A stretch of 43,577 nucleotides of DNA from Bradyrhizobium sp. STM 3843 (GCF_000239815.1 NZ_CAFK01000001.1:1-43577); one strand, 5' to 3'; shown: positions 27,250 through 37,587, counted from the first letter of the stretch. Notes: generated by a model not told the origin, from the letters alone. A program made the numbers and translations.

Positions 27250-27381
27250 AGGGACAACAAACTATCAGGTTGACAGGCGTGGGGGCCAACAATGCCCGTC
27301 CCTCGCCGATCGCGAAGGATTTGCCGGTCTCATATAGGCGAAGATTCCGCCAAAACCAATGCAAACTGCGCGCGGGCGGCT

Positions 27382-27408
27382 CCGCCGGCACTTCGAACGT
27401 GCCGGCGG
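27382..27408. terminator. hairpin between the cysteine-rich gene and hpnC
   Basis: CCGCCGGCAC (27382-27391) and GTGCCGGCGG (27399-27408) form a 10-bp stem with loop TTCGAAC, 30 bases after the stop of the small leftward gene. With no T-run it is a possible terminator only. Confidence 0.45.
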
Positions 27409-27437
27409 TCGTTAACCCAAGCTCGGAGAGTTAAGGC

Positions 27438-27677
27438 TTATTGGTTGTGGTTCTTCAGCACCTGATCGCAGGCTTGGCTGATCTTGGCGCGGTTTTCCTT
27501 CAGGCACGCCAAAACGGTGAAATCGCCCTGATCCATCACCGGCCGGCAGAACTTCTGCACGTCACGCGTACAGGCGGCCTGCTCCTCGGGCGTACCGCTG
27601 CGCCCAGCGCCCTGAGCATAAGCGCCGGTGGAGAGGGAGAGCGACAGCAGGGAAAGTGCCAGACAAATCTTACGCAT
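27438..27677 (-). CDS. small exported cysteine-rich protein
   Basis: The product is 79 residues with a clear signal peptide (MRKICLALSLLSLSLSTGAYAQ, about 1-22). The mature part has four Cys, arranged as two pairs in AACTRDVQKFC and LACLKENRAKISQAC. This spacing resembles one cysteine-rich GLG1-type repeat seen in many small alphaproteobacterial secreted proteins. Two disulfides are likely in the periplasm. Function is unknown. It precedes hpnC in the same direction. Confidence 0.75.
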   Translation of the reverse strand: MRKICLALSLLSLSLSTGAYAQGAGRSGTPEEQAACTRDVQKFCRPVMDQGDFTVLACLKENRAKISQACDQVLKNHNQ

Positions 27678-28089
27678 CGTGTTCCTTCATTCGACAGCAG
27701 GCCATTGCCCGACGCAGAGTCCGGGAACGACCGTTCGGTTTGCAAGAGCCGCAAGCCCTCCCAGCGCCCGAAACGCTGCCCAATGCGGCCAGATTTGCGC
27801 CCAAAAGTTCCGAACCAAACCGGCTCGGGGGTCGATCCTTCGCACAAACAAGCTTTTGATACTAGGGCATTATTTTACAGGCGCGGTTTTTCGCATTTGG
27901 CTGTTGCAAGCATGCCGCGCAGACCGTTAGATGCGCCGCCGCCGGAACCACGAGGGCGTGTTGCGGCTTTGCGGATCGCGGCGTGCCGTCCGGCTGTCAT
28001 TTGAACCTCACACACGGCGGAGACACTAAGTGGTCGATGCGGCGAGACATGTCTTGCGGAAGAGCGTCATTTAGGATGGGAAACTCGAT
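27678..28089. other. 412-base divergent intergenic region
   Basis: The region separates the small cysteine-rich gene and the exported hypothetical gene. A moderately AT-rich stretch lies at 27855-27900 and probably holds promoters. No gene, repeat or clear operator was recognised. Confidence 0.4.
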
Positions 28090-28587
28090 ATGAAACTGTT
28101 TGGCTCAAGTCTCTCTGGACGCACCATCAAGGCAGCAGGTCTTTCGGCTGCGCTCATGATGTCGGTGTCCGCTGGCCATGCCCAATCCGGCGGCCCCTTT
28201 GTCGGCTTCGACGGCAACTGGTCGGGCACAGGTACCGTTGCGCTGTCGGATGGGACCACCGAGCGCATCCGCTGCAAGGCCAACTACAAGGTCGATGGCA
28301 TAAACCTGAAGCAGAGCCTGCAATGCGCCAGCGACAGCTACAAGTTCATTCTCTCCAGCGACGTGACCAGCCAGGGCGATCGCATCTCCGGCAATTGGAG
28401 CGAGTCCAGCCGTAACGTCAACGGCGAGCTGCAGGGCACCGCCGGCCACGGCCAGATCGAGGTGTTCGTGCAAGCCGCCGGCTTTGCCGCCAGCCTGTCG
28501 CTGCGGACCAACGGCAACAAGCAGACCGTGAGCATCAGCTCGAAGGGCGAGATCCGCGGCGTCAACATCACGATGACGAAGACCTGA
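28090..28587 (+). CDS. exported hypothetical protein
   Basis: The product is 165 residues with a signal peptide (IKAAGLSAALMMSVSAGHAQ, about 13-32). The mature part begins GPFVGFDGNWSGTGTVAL and is rich in Ser, Gly and beta-strand-like alternation, with two Cys (in RIRCKANYKV and LQCASDSYKF) that could form a disulfide. It ends GEIRGVNITMTKT. It looks like a small periplasmic beta-barrel or lipocalin-like protein conserved in Bradyrhizobium-type bacteria. I do not recognise a named family. It is convergent with the RND transporter. Confidence 0.7.
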   Translation: MKLFGSSLSGRTIKAAGLSAALMMSVSAGHAQSGGPFVGFDGNWSGTGTVALSDGTTERIRCKANYKVDGINLKQSLQCASDSYKFILSSDVTSQGDRISGNWSESSRNVNGELQGTAGHGQIEVFVQAAGFAASLSLRTNGNKQTVSISSKGEIRGVNITMTKT

Positions 28588-28619
28588 GCGGTCGGTCGAC
28601 CATCAAGACGTCTCGCAAC

Positions 28620-28652
28620 AGCGGCTCCGATATCGTCGGAGCCGCTTCTCTT
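28620..28652. terminator. bidirectional terminator hairpin
   Basis: AGCGGCTCCGA (28620-28630) and TCGGAGCCGCT (28636-28646) form a perfect 11-bp stem with loop TATCG, followed by TCTCTTT on the plus strand. It lies between convergent genes. Confidence 0.8.
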
Positions 28653-28697
28653 TCAAGGTTCGCAAACAGAGGCCGAGACTGTCGCTCGGCTGCCGCC

Positions 28698-31055
28698 TCA
28701 AACCGCCTTGCGATTGAACTTCTGCGCGATGTTGATCAGGAACATCGCGGTCGGCCGCAGGATGAAGAGGTCGGCGACCAGTGCCGCCACCATCGAGAAC
28801 GCGCTGAGCCAGCCGAACAGGCGCAGCGACGGCAGGTCGGAAAACACCGTCACCACGAGGCCGCAGGCCAGCACCACGGTGGTCAGGATCAGCGCGGGGC
28901 CGACCAGCACCGTGGCGCGCTCGACGGCCACCGCCGCGCTCACATCCGGCGTGCTTTCCAGCCGTAGCCGGTTGAGGAAGTGGATCGTCGCCGAGAGGCC
29001 GAGGCCGAACGAGACGGTGAGCGCCACCACGCTGGCGAATTGCAGGCCCTCCCCCATCGCCCATAGCAGGGTGCCGGACATCACCACCGGGAAGATGCCC
29101 GGCAGGATGCAGGCGAACATCACCACCCAGGAGCGGAAGGCGAGCCCGATGAACATCGCGACCAGCGCGAACTCCACCGTGAGGCCGCGGTTCAGCTTCT
29201 CGATCATGCTGGCCGAGTTGCGCGCGGCGATTGCGGCGAGACCGGTGACTGCGATCTCATAGCCGGGATGTGCCTTCCGGACCGCATCGAGCTCGTGGTC
29301 GAGCTTGTCGACCACCGGCAGCAACTGGCTGGAATCGAGGTCAGGCACACGGCCTGCGACCACGACCGCGTCCTGCTCCGCATCGATGAAGCGGCGCACC
29401 AGATGCTCGGGGATCAGGTTGACGTATTCCTTCAGCGTTGCGACGTCGTCGCTTCCCGCCTTTTCGGCGAGCCAGCGCCGCAACGTCTCCACCGACCACA
29501 CATTGCCGACGCCGGCCGTCTTCTCCACCGTGGCATGCACGTCAGCGATCGTCTGCAAGGTCTCCGGCGCGTAGAGCGAGGCGCCCTTCGGAAACTGGAT
29601 CAGCACGTTCACCGGATTGGCACCGGTCAGCTTGGCATCGAGCCGGTCGCTGGCGGCCACCGCCTGCCGCTTGTCCGGCACCTGGTCGGCCAGCCGATAG
29701 CGCGGCTCGAGATTGGCGTAGATCACGGCGAGCGAGCCGACGAACACGACCGCGATCAGGCTGAACAGGCCGGGCCGGCCGACCATGCGCACCGCGATCC
29801 AGTAGCAGAAGTTGCGCAGCGCCTGCACGCCGGCATCCGCGCTCTGGAATTTGACCGCGAAGATGCGCTCGTTGCGCACGAACAGCACGCCGAACACCGG
29901 CACCAGCGACAGCACCGCGAGCAGAGCGATGATGGTCGCGGCGAGCCCCGCCTCGCCGAATTTGCGGATCAGGTCGGAATCGGAGAATTGCAGCGCGATG
30001 AAGGAAATGCCGGCGGTCGCATGGGTCAGCACGCAGGCCGGCCCGACGACGAGCACCGCGTTCTTGAACGCGGTGTATTTGTCCTGTCCCGCAATCAGCC
30101 GGTCGCGTGCGGCAAAGGTGAGCTGCATCGAGTCCGAGAAGCTGATGACCATGATGAGCGGGGTCATCACGTTCAGGAACATGTTGAGATTGAAATTGGC
30201 CCAGCCGAGCGCCCCGAGCGCCAGCAGGATCGCGATCATGGGCGGAAACGCCGCCACGACCATGAAGGAGATCTTGCGGAAGAAGATGATGGCGATGATG
30301 CAGCCGGCGAGAATGCCGAGGATGTTGTAGGTCAGCCCGTCGCGCTCGACCGCGTTGCGGATTTCGAGCTGCATCACCGGGACGCCGGAGAGCTGCACGT
30401 TGAGGCCGGTATCGGCGAGATCCTCGGTCATCAGCTTGCGGATGTCGCCGACGACTTTGCCGAGCTCGCTGCTGGCAACCACTTTCGGATCGAGCGACAG
30501 CACGATCAGCGCCAGCGTGCCGTCTTCGGACAGCAGCTTGCCACGGATGATCTCGTTGGATTTCACCGTCTCGATGAATTTGTCGTAGGCGTCGCCTTCG
30601 GGAAGCTCGGACGGAAACAGCGCCGCCGGCAGCTTGCCGGGCGCCGGCGCCTGACGGGCCGAGAACAGCGAGACCAGGCCGCGGGTGCCGTCGACCAGCT
30701 GCAGGTCAGTCACGAAGTCCCGCAGCTTCTGCAGATTGTCGCGCGTCAGCAGGTTCTTGCCTTCGACCACGACCAGGACATCGAACTCCTCGGCCGGGAA
30801 TTTCTTGGTCACCTCTTCATATTGGTGGAATTCCTTGCTGTCGGAGCGGAACAGCTGGCTGAGCGAATCGTCGATCTTGATGCGCTGGATGCCGAACACC
30901 GCGCCGATGATCAGGGCGACCAGCACGATACAGGAGATGATCGGGGCCTTGACGGCGAACAGACCGATCCGCTCCAGGCCGAAGGCGATGCTGCCGAGCG
31001 GCCGAGTCTCGACCTTTTCGACATGGACTTCATTGTCGCGTCTGACTTCGAGCAT
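28698..31055 (-). CDS. RND/MMPL-family transporter, HpnN-like
   Basis: The product is 785 residues from ATG 31055; a TTG at 31091 would add 12 residues but sits within the upstream hairpin region. Two halves of periplasmic domain plus TM bundle are visible. Examples are FLNVMTPLIMVISFSDSMQLTF in the first half and LTVSFGLGLSATIHFLNRLR in the second. It resembles HpnN and other lipid-exporting MMPL proteins, and the cargo is unknown. There is no membrane-fusion or outer-membrane partner gene. Proximity to hpnCDE suggests a lipid or hopanoid cargo, but that is inference. Confidence 0.85.
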   Translation of the reverse strand: MLEVRRDNEVHVEKVETRPLGSIAFGLERIGLFAVKAPIISCIVLVALIIGAVFGIQRIKIDDSLSQLFRSDSKEFHQYEEVTKKFPAEEFDVLVVVEGKNLLTRDNLQKLRDFVTDLQLVDGTRGLVSLFSARQAPAPGKLPAALFPSELPEGDAYDKFIETVKSNEIIRGKLLSEDGTLALIVLSLDPKVVASSELGKVVGDIRKLMTEDLADTGLNVQLSGVPVMQLEIRNAVERDGLTYNILGILAGCIIAIIFFRKISFMVVAAFPPMIAILLALGALGWANFNLNMFLNVMTPLIMVISFSDSMQLTFAARDRLIAGQDKYTAFKNAVLVVGPACVLTHATAGISFIALQFSDSDLIRKFGEAGLAATIIALLAVLSLVPVFGVLFVRNERIFAVKFQSADAGVQALRNFCYWIAVRMVGRPGLFSLIAVVFVGSLAVIYANLEPRYRLADQVPDKRQAVAASDRLDAKLTGANPVNVLIQFPKGASLYAPETLQTIADVHATVEKTAGVGNVWSVETLRRWLAEKAGSDDVATLKEYVNLIPEHLVRRFIDAEQDAVVVAGRVPDLDSSQLLPVVDKLDHELDAVRKAHPGYEIAVTGLAAIAARNSASMIEKLNRGLTVEFALVAMFIGLAFRSWVVMFACILPGIFPVVMSGTLLWAMGEGLQFASVVALTVSFGLGLSATIHFLNRLRLESTPDVSAAVAVERATVLVGPALILTTVVLACGLVVTVFSDLPSLRLFGWLSAFSMVAALVADLFILRPTAMFLINIAQKFNRKAV

Positions 31056-31104
31056 GCCCTGTCCAGTTGTTGAAGCTCGGTCCTGGCTCAAGCCTGAGCG
31101 GAGA

Positions 31105-31147
31105 TGGCAAAAATGCGGCCGCTCAGCGCAGATTGATTGGCCGCATT
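31105..31147 (-). terminator. terminator downstream of eutC
   Basis: Read leftward, AATGCGGCC (31147-31139) pairs with GGCCGCATT (31120-31112) around an 18-base loop, and the arm runs into TTTTT. It ends 50 bases before the RND transporter ATG, so that gene must start transcription inside or just after it, or depend on read-through. Confidence 0.65.
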
Positions 31148-31299
31148 ATGGCCCAAAGCCGATGTTAAGCCTTGAAAACATACGTAAATTCTTTCGCCCG
31201 TCTAGCAGGTCTGTCGCGCCGCTCGCAAGCGCACAACGTGACACAAGTCGGAGAGAGCCCATAATTTCCGCATACGTCGTGATTCTGCCACGACGTTTT

Positions 31300-32112
31300 T
31301 CATACCGGCAGTTGCGGCGTACCATCACTCTCGTCTTTCAACGCCACCCCGGTCAGCTGTAGCTTCAAACCCTCGCGCGCGAGCCAGGCGATCTTGGCCG
31401 CGGCCTCGTCGTAGCTCAGCCCGGCGCGATGGATGTTGGAGACGCAGTTCCGCTCGGCATCGCTGCGGCCGATCCGCGGCGCGAAGGTGAGATAGGCACC
31501 GAGGCTGTCGGGCGCCGACAGCCCGGGCCGCTCTCCGATCAGCATCGCGACCAGCCGCGCGCCGAGCAGCTCACCGATTTCGTCGCCGAGCGCGACCCGG
31601 GCGCCGCTCGCGATGACGACCGGCCCCACCGCGATCTCGGCAGCGGCAAGCCGCGGCAGCAGCGCGCGCACCAGCGGAGTGGCATGGGCATGAACGCCCT
31701 TCGGCGACAGCCCGTCGCCGATCACGATCACGACATCACGCCCCTGCTCCGCCGACGCGAGCCGCTGCGCTGAGAGCGAATCGAGCCTGCGACCGAGATC
31801 GGGCCGACTCAGATAATCCCTGCGATTCGCCGCGCGGCTTGCGACGGTGAGCGTGGCAAGATCGAGCTGCGATAGCCCTTCGACGATCGGAGCGGGATCG
31901 AAGGCCGCATGCACCGCATCGCGGGCGCGCGCGTGATCGAGGGTGAATTCGAGCCAGGGACGGGTTGGCATGCTGGCGCCGGCACGTCCAAGCGCCAGAC
32001 GCGCCGGCGTCAAGGCCCGCAGATCGGCCAATGAAAGCGGCTTGCCCGGCGACGGCTCGGAGGCCGGGGTGACCGACCCCGGTTTGTCCGGGGTTGATAC
32101 GGGCTCTGTCAC
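31300..32112 (-). CDS. eutC: EutC, ethanolamine ammonia-lyase small subunit
   Basis: The product is 270 residues from GTG 32112, the first start after the stop of the upstream radical SAM gene (32120). The frame is open to 32184. Family hallmarks are [17 protein letters not shown] near the start and [17 protein letters not shown] with [18 protein letters not shown] in the C-terminal half. With EutB it splits ethanolamine into acetaldehyde and ammonia using adenosylcobalamin. There are no microcompartment genes, so this is the simple eutBC type. It is separated from eutB by a radical SAM gene, an unusual order. Confidence 0.92.
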   Translation of the reverse strand: MTEPVSTPDKPGSVTPASEPSPGKPLSLADLRALTPARLALGRAGASMPTRPWLEFTLDHARARDAVHAAFDPAPIVEGLSQLDLATLTVASRAANRRDYLSRPDLGRRLDSLSAQRLASAEQGRDVVIVIGDGLSPKGVHAHATPLVRALLPRLAAAEIAVGPVVIASGARVALGDEIGELLGARLVAMLIGERPGLSAPDSLGAYLTFAPRIGRSDAERNCVSNIHRAGLSYDEAAAKIAWLAREGLKLQLTGVALKDESDGTPQLPV

Positions 32113-32119
32113 GGGTGGC

Positions 32120-33706
32120 TCATTCGGCGGGAACCGAGGCCTCGCGCAGCCGGATCGAGTAGTTCGAGGCGTTCTGGTGGCCATGGGAGGCAGCGCGCGC
32201 GAACATGATCAGATGGTGCGCGATCAGCGATACCGCGATGAAGTTCTCGATCTCGCCGCGCTTGAGTTGGCCGAGAGCGAACCTCCAGAACGGCCGCTTG
32301 TAGTCGCCGAGCACGCCGACCTTCCAGAAGATCTTGGCGATCATCACGAGGCCGCGCCTGACATTCGGCCAGCTCTTCATCTCGTCACTGACGGGGACCT
32401 TGATGCGGTTGGAATAGGTGTGGTCGCACTGGTGCTGGAAGCGCGCGAACAATTTCTCCGGCTCGTAGGCCTCCTCCATGCAGCGCCGCCAGGACTCGAG
32501 CACCTGTTCATAGGGCAGCAGGAATTTGACGTTGGAATCGCGACTGTCGTCATCGACCAGCCTGCCCTCCCGCGCCAGGCGGTCCCAGAGCGGCGTCTTC
32601 GGCAGCGCCTGCAGCAGGTTGATCGTGAGCAGCGGAATGTGCGACTGCGCGATGAACTGAAGCAGCGCATCCGTGGTCTCAGGCGTGTCGGTGTCGAGCC
32701 CCATGATGATGCCGGACACCACCTCCATGCCGTAGTTGTTGATGGTCTTGATGCCCTCCAGGATCGGGACCATCATGTTGTGGTCCTTCTGCATCGCCGT
32801 CAGCGCATCGGGATCGGGCGTCTCGATGCCGCAGAAGATGGTGATGAAATAGGCTTCCTTCATCTTCTCCAGGATCTCGGGCCGCTTGGCGATGTTGAGC
32901 GTCGCTTCGCAGGCGAGCCGCATCACATAGCCGGTGCGCTTCTGCCACTCGATCAGATGCGGGAGCAGGTCCAGCGTCGCCTTGCGGTTGCCGATGAAAT
33001 TGTCGTCGACGAAATAGACCGAGCCGCTGACGCCGCACTCGCGGAGCTTGTCGAGTTCGGCGATGATCTGCTGCGGCGTCTTGATCCGGGGATTGCGGCC
33101 ATAGAGGCCCGGGATGTCACAGAACTCGCACTGGTACGGGCAGCCACTGGAATATTGGATGCTGCCGAGGAAGTACTTTTTCACCTCCGCAAGCTCATAG
33201 GCCGGGACCGGGAAATCGGTCATGGCCACGCGCTCTTTGGTCGTGAAGACGACCTGCTGCGCCGGCCGCGACACGTCGCGCGACAGCAGCCGGATCAGAT
33301 CGTCGGTGGCATCGCCGAGCTCGCCGACATGAAGATAGTCGAAGCTTGGGTAGTAGTCCGGACAGGCGCTGACCGAAGGCCCGCCAAGCGCGACCGGCAG
33401 ATTGAATTCATGCGCGCGGCGGCCGACGTCATTGATCTGCTGGCGCTGGATGTGCATGCCGCTGACGAACACGACTTCGGCCCATTCGAAGTCGTCCCTG
33501 CTCGCGGGCCGGATGTTCTCGTCGATGAAGCGGACCTGCCATGCTTCCGGAAGATAGGCCGCGATCAGAAGCAGCCCCTGCGGCGGCATGAAGGCCTGCA
33601 CGCCATCCGTCAGCGGATAGGCATATTCAAACGTGCCGAACGAAGACGTATAGCGCGGAAACACGCAAAGAATACGACGTGCGGTCTCGATGCCTTCAAA
33701 TCTCAT
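32120..33706 (-). CDS. B12-binding radical SAM protein with DUF4070-type C-terminus
   Basis: The product is 528 residues. The N-terminal cobalamin-binding-like domain (about 10-140) shows [14 protein letters not shown] and [23 protein letters not shown]. The radical SAM motif CPYQCEFC has Cys at 189, 193 and 196 and is followed by [11 protein letters not shown]. The C-terminal third matches the DUF4070 region found in HpnR-like and related methylases or oxidoreductases. The N-terminus ([19 protein letters not shown]) differs from the HpnR I recall. The reaction is unknown. It lies between eutB and eutC, all leftward, and its stop is 8 bases from the eutC start, so co-expression with ethanolamine ammonia-lyase is likely. 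Confidence 0.85.
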   Translation of the reverse strand: MRFEGIETARRILCVFPRYTSSFGTFEYAYPLTDGVQAFMPPQGLLLIAAYLPEAWQVRFIDENIRPASRDDFEWAEVVFVSGMHIQRQQINDVGRRAHEFNLPVALGGPSVSACPDYYPSFDYLHVGELGDATDDLIRLLSRDVSRPAQQVVFTTKERVAMTDFPVPAYELAEVKKYFLGSIQYSSGCPYQCEFCDIPGLYGRNPRIKTPQQIIAELDKLRECGVSGSVYFVDDNFIGNRKATLDLLPHLIEWQKRTGYVMRLACEATLNIAKRPEILEKMKEAYFITIFCGIETPDPDALTAMQKDHNMMVPILEGIKTINNYGMEVVSGIIMGLDTDTPETTDALLQFIAQSHIPLLTINLLQALPKTPLWDRLAREGRLVDDDSRDSNVKFLLPYEQVLESWRRCMEEAYEPEKLFARFQHQCDHTYSNRIKVPVSDEMKSWPNVRRGLVMIAKIFWKVGVLGDYKRPFWRFALGQLKRGEIENFIAVSLIAHHLIMFARAASHGHQNASNYSIRLREASVPAE

Positions 33707-33869
33707 CGATCGTCCCTTGCGACATCATGCAAAGCAGGGCCAGCATAAAGCCGTGCTGCCCAACGCGCCACCTCTTCGTGGATATTTGACGATCATCTCG
33801 CGACGCTTTGACGCGCGGCGGATAACTTATGTTCATGCCGCGTGGAACGATGACCAGTCTCGCTCGGCA

Positions 33870-35252
33870 TCAGGCGATCAGGCGCGCGGCAAAATCGGGT
33901 AGCAGCCCGCTGCCAGCCGCAGGCCGGCCCTCCCGGTCGCAAAGGCCGATCCGCACCAGCCACTCCTCGAATTCCGGGGCGCGCTTGAGGCCGAACAAAT
34001 CACGCACATAGAGTGCGTCCTGGAACGAGGTCGACTGATAGTTCAGCATCACGTCATCGGCGCCTGGAACCCCCATGATGAAGGCGACGCCGGCGGCGGC
34101 GAGCAAGGTCAGGAGCACGTCCATGTCGTCCTGATCGGCCTCGGCATGGTTGGTGTAGCAGATGTCGACCCCGAGCGGCAGGCCAAGCAGTTTGCCGCAG
34201 AAATGATCCTCCAGGCCGGCGCGGATGATTTCCTTGCCGTCGTAGAGATATTCCGGCCCGATGAAGCCGACCACGCTGTTGACGAGCAGCGGCTGATAGG
34301 CGCGCGCCACCGCGTAGGCCCGGGCCTCACAGGTCTGCTGGTCGACACCGTGATGCGCATTGGCCGACAGCGCCGAGCCCTGCCCGGTCTCGAAATACAT
34401 GACATTGTCGCCGATGGTGCCGCGGTGCAGCGCGCGGCCGGCCTCACAGCCCTCGCGCAGAAGCGCGAGATTGATGCCAAAGCTCGCATTGGCGGCCTCC
34501 GTACCGGCGATCGACTGGAATACCAGATCGACCGGCAGGCCCTGCTCGATCAGCCGCAGGGTGGTCGTTACATGCGTCAGCACGCAGCCTTGGGTCGGAA
34601 TTGCGCCGCGCGCGATGATCTCGTCCAACAGGCGCAGCAGGCCCCCGATAACCGTGGGATCGTCGCTTGCGGGATTGATGCCGATGCAGGCGTCGCCCGC
34701 GCCGAGCAGCAGGCCGTCGAGGATCGAGGCGGTGATGCCCTTGGCATCATCGAAGGGATGGTTCGGCTGCAGGCGCACACTCATCCGGCCAGGCAGGCCG
34801 ATCGTGTTGCGGAACGCCGCCTTCACCTGGCACTTCTTTGCCGCCAGGATCAGGTCCTGGTTGCGCATCAGCTTGGAGACGGCCGCTGCCATCTCCGGCG
34901 TGATGCCCGGCGCCAGCCACGCCAGCATGTCCGACGTCGCCGTATCCGACAGCAGGAAATCGCGAAAGCCGCCAACCGTCATCGATGCGAGCGGCGCAAA
35001 GGCGGCCGCATCGTGACTGTCGACGATCAGCCGCGTCACCTCATCATCTTCATAAGGGATCACCTGCTCCTGCAGGAACTGTGCGAGCGGCAGGTCGGCC
35101 AAAGCCATGCGCGCCGCGATCATCTGCTCGGCGCTCTCGGCAGCGAGGCCGGCGAGGCGGTCGCCGGAGCGCGGCGGGGTCGCCTTGGCCAGGAGATCGC
35201 GCAGATCATGGAAGACGTAAACGGTGGACGCGATGACGTGGCGATAGGCCAT
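33870..35252 (-). CDS. eutB: EutB, ethanolamine ammonia-lyase large subunit
   Basis: The product is 460 residues, full length for the family. Recognisable segments are MRNQDLILAAKKC, PNHPFDDAKGITASILDGLLLGAGDACIGINP, the substrate/B12-facing FQSIAGTEAANASFGINL, and NCVMYFETGQGSALSAN-like NVMYFETGQGSALSANAHHGVDQQTCEARAYA. It carries the adenosylcobalamin site and radical chemistry, with EutC as partner. A 163-base gap without a gene separates it from the radical SAM gene. No EutR regulator, EutA reactivase or acetaldehyde dehydrogenase is adjacent. Confidence 0.93.
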   Translation of the reverse strand: MAYRHVIASTVYVFHDLRDLLAKATPPRSGDRLAGLAAESAEQMIAARMALADLPLAQFLQEQVIPYEDDEVTRLIVDSHDAAAFAPLASMTVGGFRDFLLSDTATSDMLAWLAPGITPEMAAAVSKLMRNQDLILAAKKCQVKAAFRNTIGLPGRMSVRLQPNHPFDDAKGITASILDGLLLGAGDACIGINPASDDPTVIGGLLRLLDEIIARGAIPTQGCVLTHVTTTLRLIEQGLPVDLVFQSIAGTEAANASFGINLALLREGCEAGRALHRGTIGDNVMYFETGQGSALSANAHHGVDQQTCEARAYAVARAYQPLLVNSVVGFIGPEYLYDGKEIIRAGLEDHFCGKLLGLPLGVDICYTNHAEADQDDMDVLLTLLAAAGVAFIMGVPGADDVMLNYQSTSFQDALYVRDLFGLKRAPEFEEWLVRIGLCDREGRPAAGSGLLPDFAARLIA

Positions 35253-35592
35253 TGGCTCTCAATCCGTCTTTGGACGACTTCGCATTCAAAACCTATCAGC
35301 CTTGCCGGGACAAGCGATGGCCGAACAAGGCTTTGGCGAAACAAGACGCACAGCGCACCCCAGTCCTTTTCGGCCGACGCTGTTTGCAAGACCGCACCCT
35401 CGCCTCCCTTTCCGTCCCGGCCGTCGAGCCCTGATCCAGAGCTCAGCCCAGTCCACAATCACTTGAAATTAATAAGCAATCTTACGATGGTTGTATGGTA
35501 GCGACGACCCACCTTAACGTTTTTTCCATGACCACATTGCATATTTTGCTCAACGCCCCGAGCTCGCCTGCGGCCTCGGAACAGGAGCCCGC
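35253..35592. other. 340-base divergent region between eutB and the chemoreceptor
   Basis: An AT-rich part at 35460-35500 and a TTTTTT tract at 35520 probably belong to the chemoreceptor promoter. A TGATCC at 35432 lacks the CGTT element found upstream of the ECF genes. No cobalamin riboswitch could be recognised and no gene is supported. Confidence 0.4.
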
Positions 35593-37341
35593 ATGTCCGC
35601 CCCCATGATGTCCGACCCGTCGACTCCAGCCATGACTCGCCGCCACTCGGTTGCGGTGAAGCTCTACGCGATCTTCGCCCTGTTTGCGTTCTTGACCGCC
35701 GCCATCACATGGCTGTCGGACTACAATTCGCGTCGGGCGTCCGAGCTGACGCAAGCGATCCAGACCGCGAACCTCGCCGCGCTGAACGTCGAGCGCGTGA
35801 ACTCGCTGGTCTATGCCGTCGTCATGGAATCGCGCGGCGTCTATATGTCGACCGATCCCGCCGTCGTGCGCAAATACGGCGAAGGGCTCATGAATTTCAA
35901 CAAGGAGATTCTCGCCGTCGTCGCCAAATGGCACGCCATCGTGCAGGCTGATGACGCCGAGCAATTCGCCACCTTCAAGAAGCGCATCGAGCAGTTCGTA
36001 GATTTCCGCACCGAGCTGGTGCGCCGCGCCAACGAGATCAGCCCGGCAGCGGGCCGCGAATGGGGCGACAACGACGCCAATCGTTCGGTGCGCTCGGCGC
36101 TCAACAAGGATCTCGAATCGCTGTCCAAGGTCTATGCCGATCGCGGCCGCCGCATTGCCGAGGACACCGAGACCAACCGGAAATTCTCGCTGCTGCTGAC
36201 CGGCCTCGGCGGTCTCGCCATGCTGCTGGTGGTGGCCGGCGTCATCATCATCTCGCGCGCGATCGCCAAGCCGCTGTCGGTGATTACGGCGACGATCCGC
36301 AACGTCGCGACCGGCACCGAGAACGTCACGGTGCCGCATGCCGAGCGCGCCGACGAAATCGGCGAGCTCGCCCGCGCCATCTGCGTATTCCAGGAGGCGA
36401 TGGCACATAACCGCGACCTCAATGCGCAAGTCTCTGAGGACGCCGAGGTCCGCGAAGCGCGCGCCCGCCACATCGAGCAGGCCGTCGAGGAATTCCGGCA
36501 GGCGATCGGCACCGTGATGCAGACAGTGAACCAGAACGCGGTTGCGATGCGCCGGACCGCCGAGACAATCAGCCGGCTGACCACCGAGGCCAATGAACGT
36601 GCGCTGGCCGCAGCCGGCGCCACCACGCAGGCCTCCGGCAACGTCTCAGCCGTGGCCAGCGCCGCCGAGGAGCTGTCGGCCTCGGTCGAGGAGATCGGCC
36701 GGCAGATCCGGCAATCGGCCGGCGCGGTCGAGCAGACCGGACAGCGCACCGAGCGGTCCATCTCGGAGATCGAGGGACTAGCCGCCGCGACGCAGCGCAT
36801 TGACGGGGTGCTGACCCTGATCCAGACCATCGCCGAGCAGACCAACCTCTTGGCGCTGAACGCCACCATCGAGGCGGCACGCGCCGGCGACGCCGGGCGC
36901 GGCTTCGCGGTCGTCGCCCACGAGGTCAAGGCCTTGGCCGGACAAACCGCCAAGGCGACCGAGGAGATCAGCGCCAATATCGGCCAGATCCAGACCTCGA
37001 CCAAGACCGCGGTCGAGGCCGTGCGCGAGATCGGCGGGGCGGTGCGCGGCATCAACGAGATCACCTCCAACATCGCCAACGCGGTCGCACAACAGGACAC
37101 CGCGACGCGCGAGATCTCGGTCAATGCGCAGTCGACCGCACAAGGCAACCAGACCTTGGTGGTCAATATCGGCTCGCTGCGCGATGCGATCGGCGAGACC
37201 AGCAGCGCCGCGGCTTCCGTGCTTGCGGCATCCGGCGATCTCGACACGACCGCGGCAAGCCTGGCGCGCGAGGTCGAGAAGTTCTTCCAGAATTTGCGCG
37301 CCGGCGCATCCGGGCAGCAGGACCGGCGGAAGGCGGGCTGA
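35593..37341 (+). CDS. methyl-accepting chemotaxis protein with HAMP domain
   Basis: The product is 582 residues from ATG 35593. The first membrane segment is at about 20-38 ([18 protein letters not shown]), followed by a helical periplasmic sensor of about 155 residues, the second segment at about 197-217 ([20 protein letters not shown]), HAMP at about 218-270 and a long coiled-coil signalling domain. The conserved hairpin tip is [35 protein letters not shown]. It should sense an external signal and act through CheA/CheW; no other chemotaxis genes are in the window. No CheR-docking pentapeptide is seen at the C-terminus (QQDRRKAG). Confidence 0.93.
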   Translation: MSAPMMSDPSTPAMTRRHSVAVKLYAIFALFAFLTAAITWLSDYNSRRASELTQAIQTANLAALNVERVNSLVYAVVMESRGVYMSTDPAVVRKYGEGLMNFNKEILAVVAKWHAIVQADDAEQFATFKKRIEQFVDFRTELVRRANEISPAAGREWGDNDANRSVRSALNKDLESLSKVYADRGRRIAEDTETNRKFSLLLTGLGGLAMLLVVAGVIIISRAIAKPLSVITATIRNVATGTENVTVPHAERADEIGELARAICVFQEAMAHNRDLNAQVSEDAEVREARARHIEQAVEEFRQAIGTVMQTVNQNAVAMRRTAETISRLTTEANERALAAAGATTQASGNVSAVASAAEELSASVEEIGRQIRQSAGAVEQTGQRTERSISEIEGLAAATQRIDGVLTLIQTIAEQTNLLALNATIEAARAGDAGRGFAVVAHEVKALAGQTAKATEEISANIGQIQTSTKTAVEAVREIGGAVRGINEITSNIANAVAQQDTATREISVNAQSTAQGNQTLVVNIGSLRDAIGETSSAAASVLAASGDLDTTAASLAREVEKFFQNLRAGASGQQDRRKAG

Positions 37342-37410
37342 CCACAAGGCGGCGAGACATAGGCCTGGCCCGGCGATCCGGGCCCGAGCCACAAAATTCT
37401 GCCGGCAAAG

Positions 37411-37437
37411 TGATCCAAGCTTGGCGCTCATTCGTTC
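37411..37437 (+). promoter_or_regulatory. candidate ECF promoter upstream of rpoE-chrR
   Basis: TGATCC (37411-37416) is followed after 16 bases by CGTT (37433-37436). TGATCC is the -35 element known for Rhodobacter RpoE (ECF11), and CGTT is a common -10 form for ECF sigmas. The same arrangement occurs at 38805-38830. Confidence 0.55.
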
Positions 37438-37587
37438 CGGTTCTGAAACAGGCATACCGGGACGATGACCACAGGGATTCGAGCTGCTAGAGTCGCACGA
37501 TGGAACCTGGCATCCTCCCGGCGGGGAGCATTGCGGGCGCGGGTCGGCGTGAGGTCGGGCTGCGCGAACAGAAGGCCGAACGCGAAC

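Noticed and set aside
29268..31073. Long plus-strand frame opposite the second RND transporter
   Set aside because: Antisense shadow with low-complexity acidic/His/Arg composition and no domain.
32120..33706. HpnR, hopanoid C-3 methylase
   Set aside because: The domain order is similar, but the N-terminus differs from HpnR as I recall it, and the gene is embedded in eutBC rather than the hopanoid cluster. It is kept as a related radical SAM protein of unknown function.
31943..33748. Long plus-strand frame opposite the B12 radical SAM gene
   Set aside because: The minus-strand protein has an intact radical SAM motif and DUF4070 region.
35432..35460. A third TGATCC promoter upstream of the chemoreceptor
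   Set aside because: No CGTT occurs at the required spacing.
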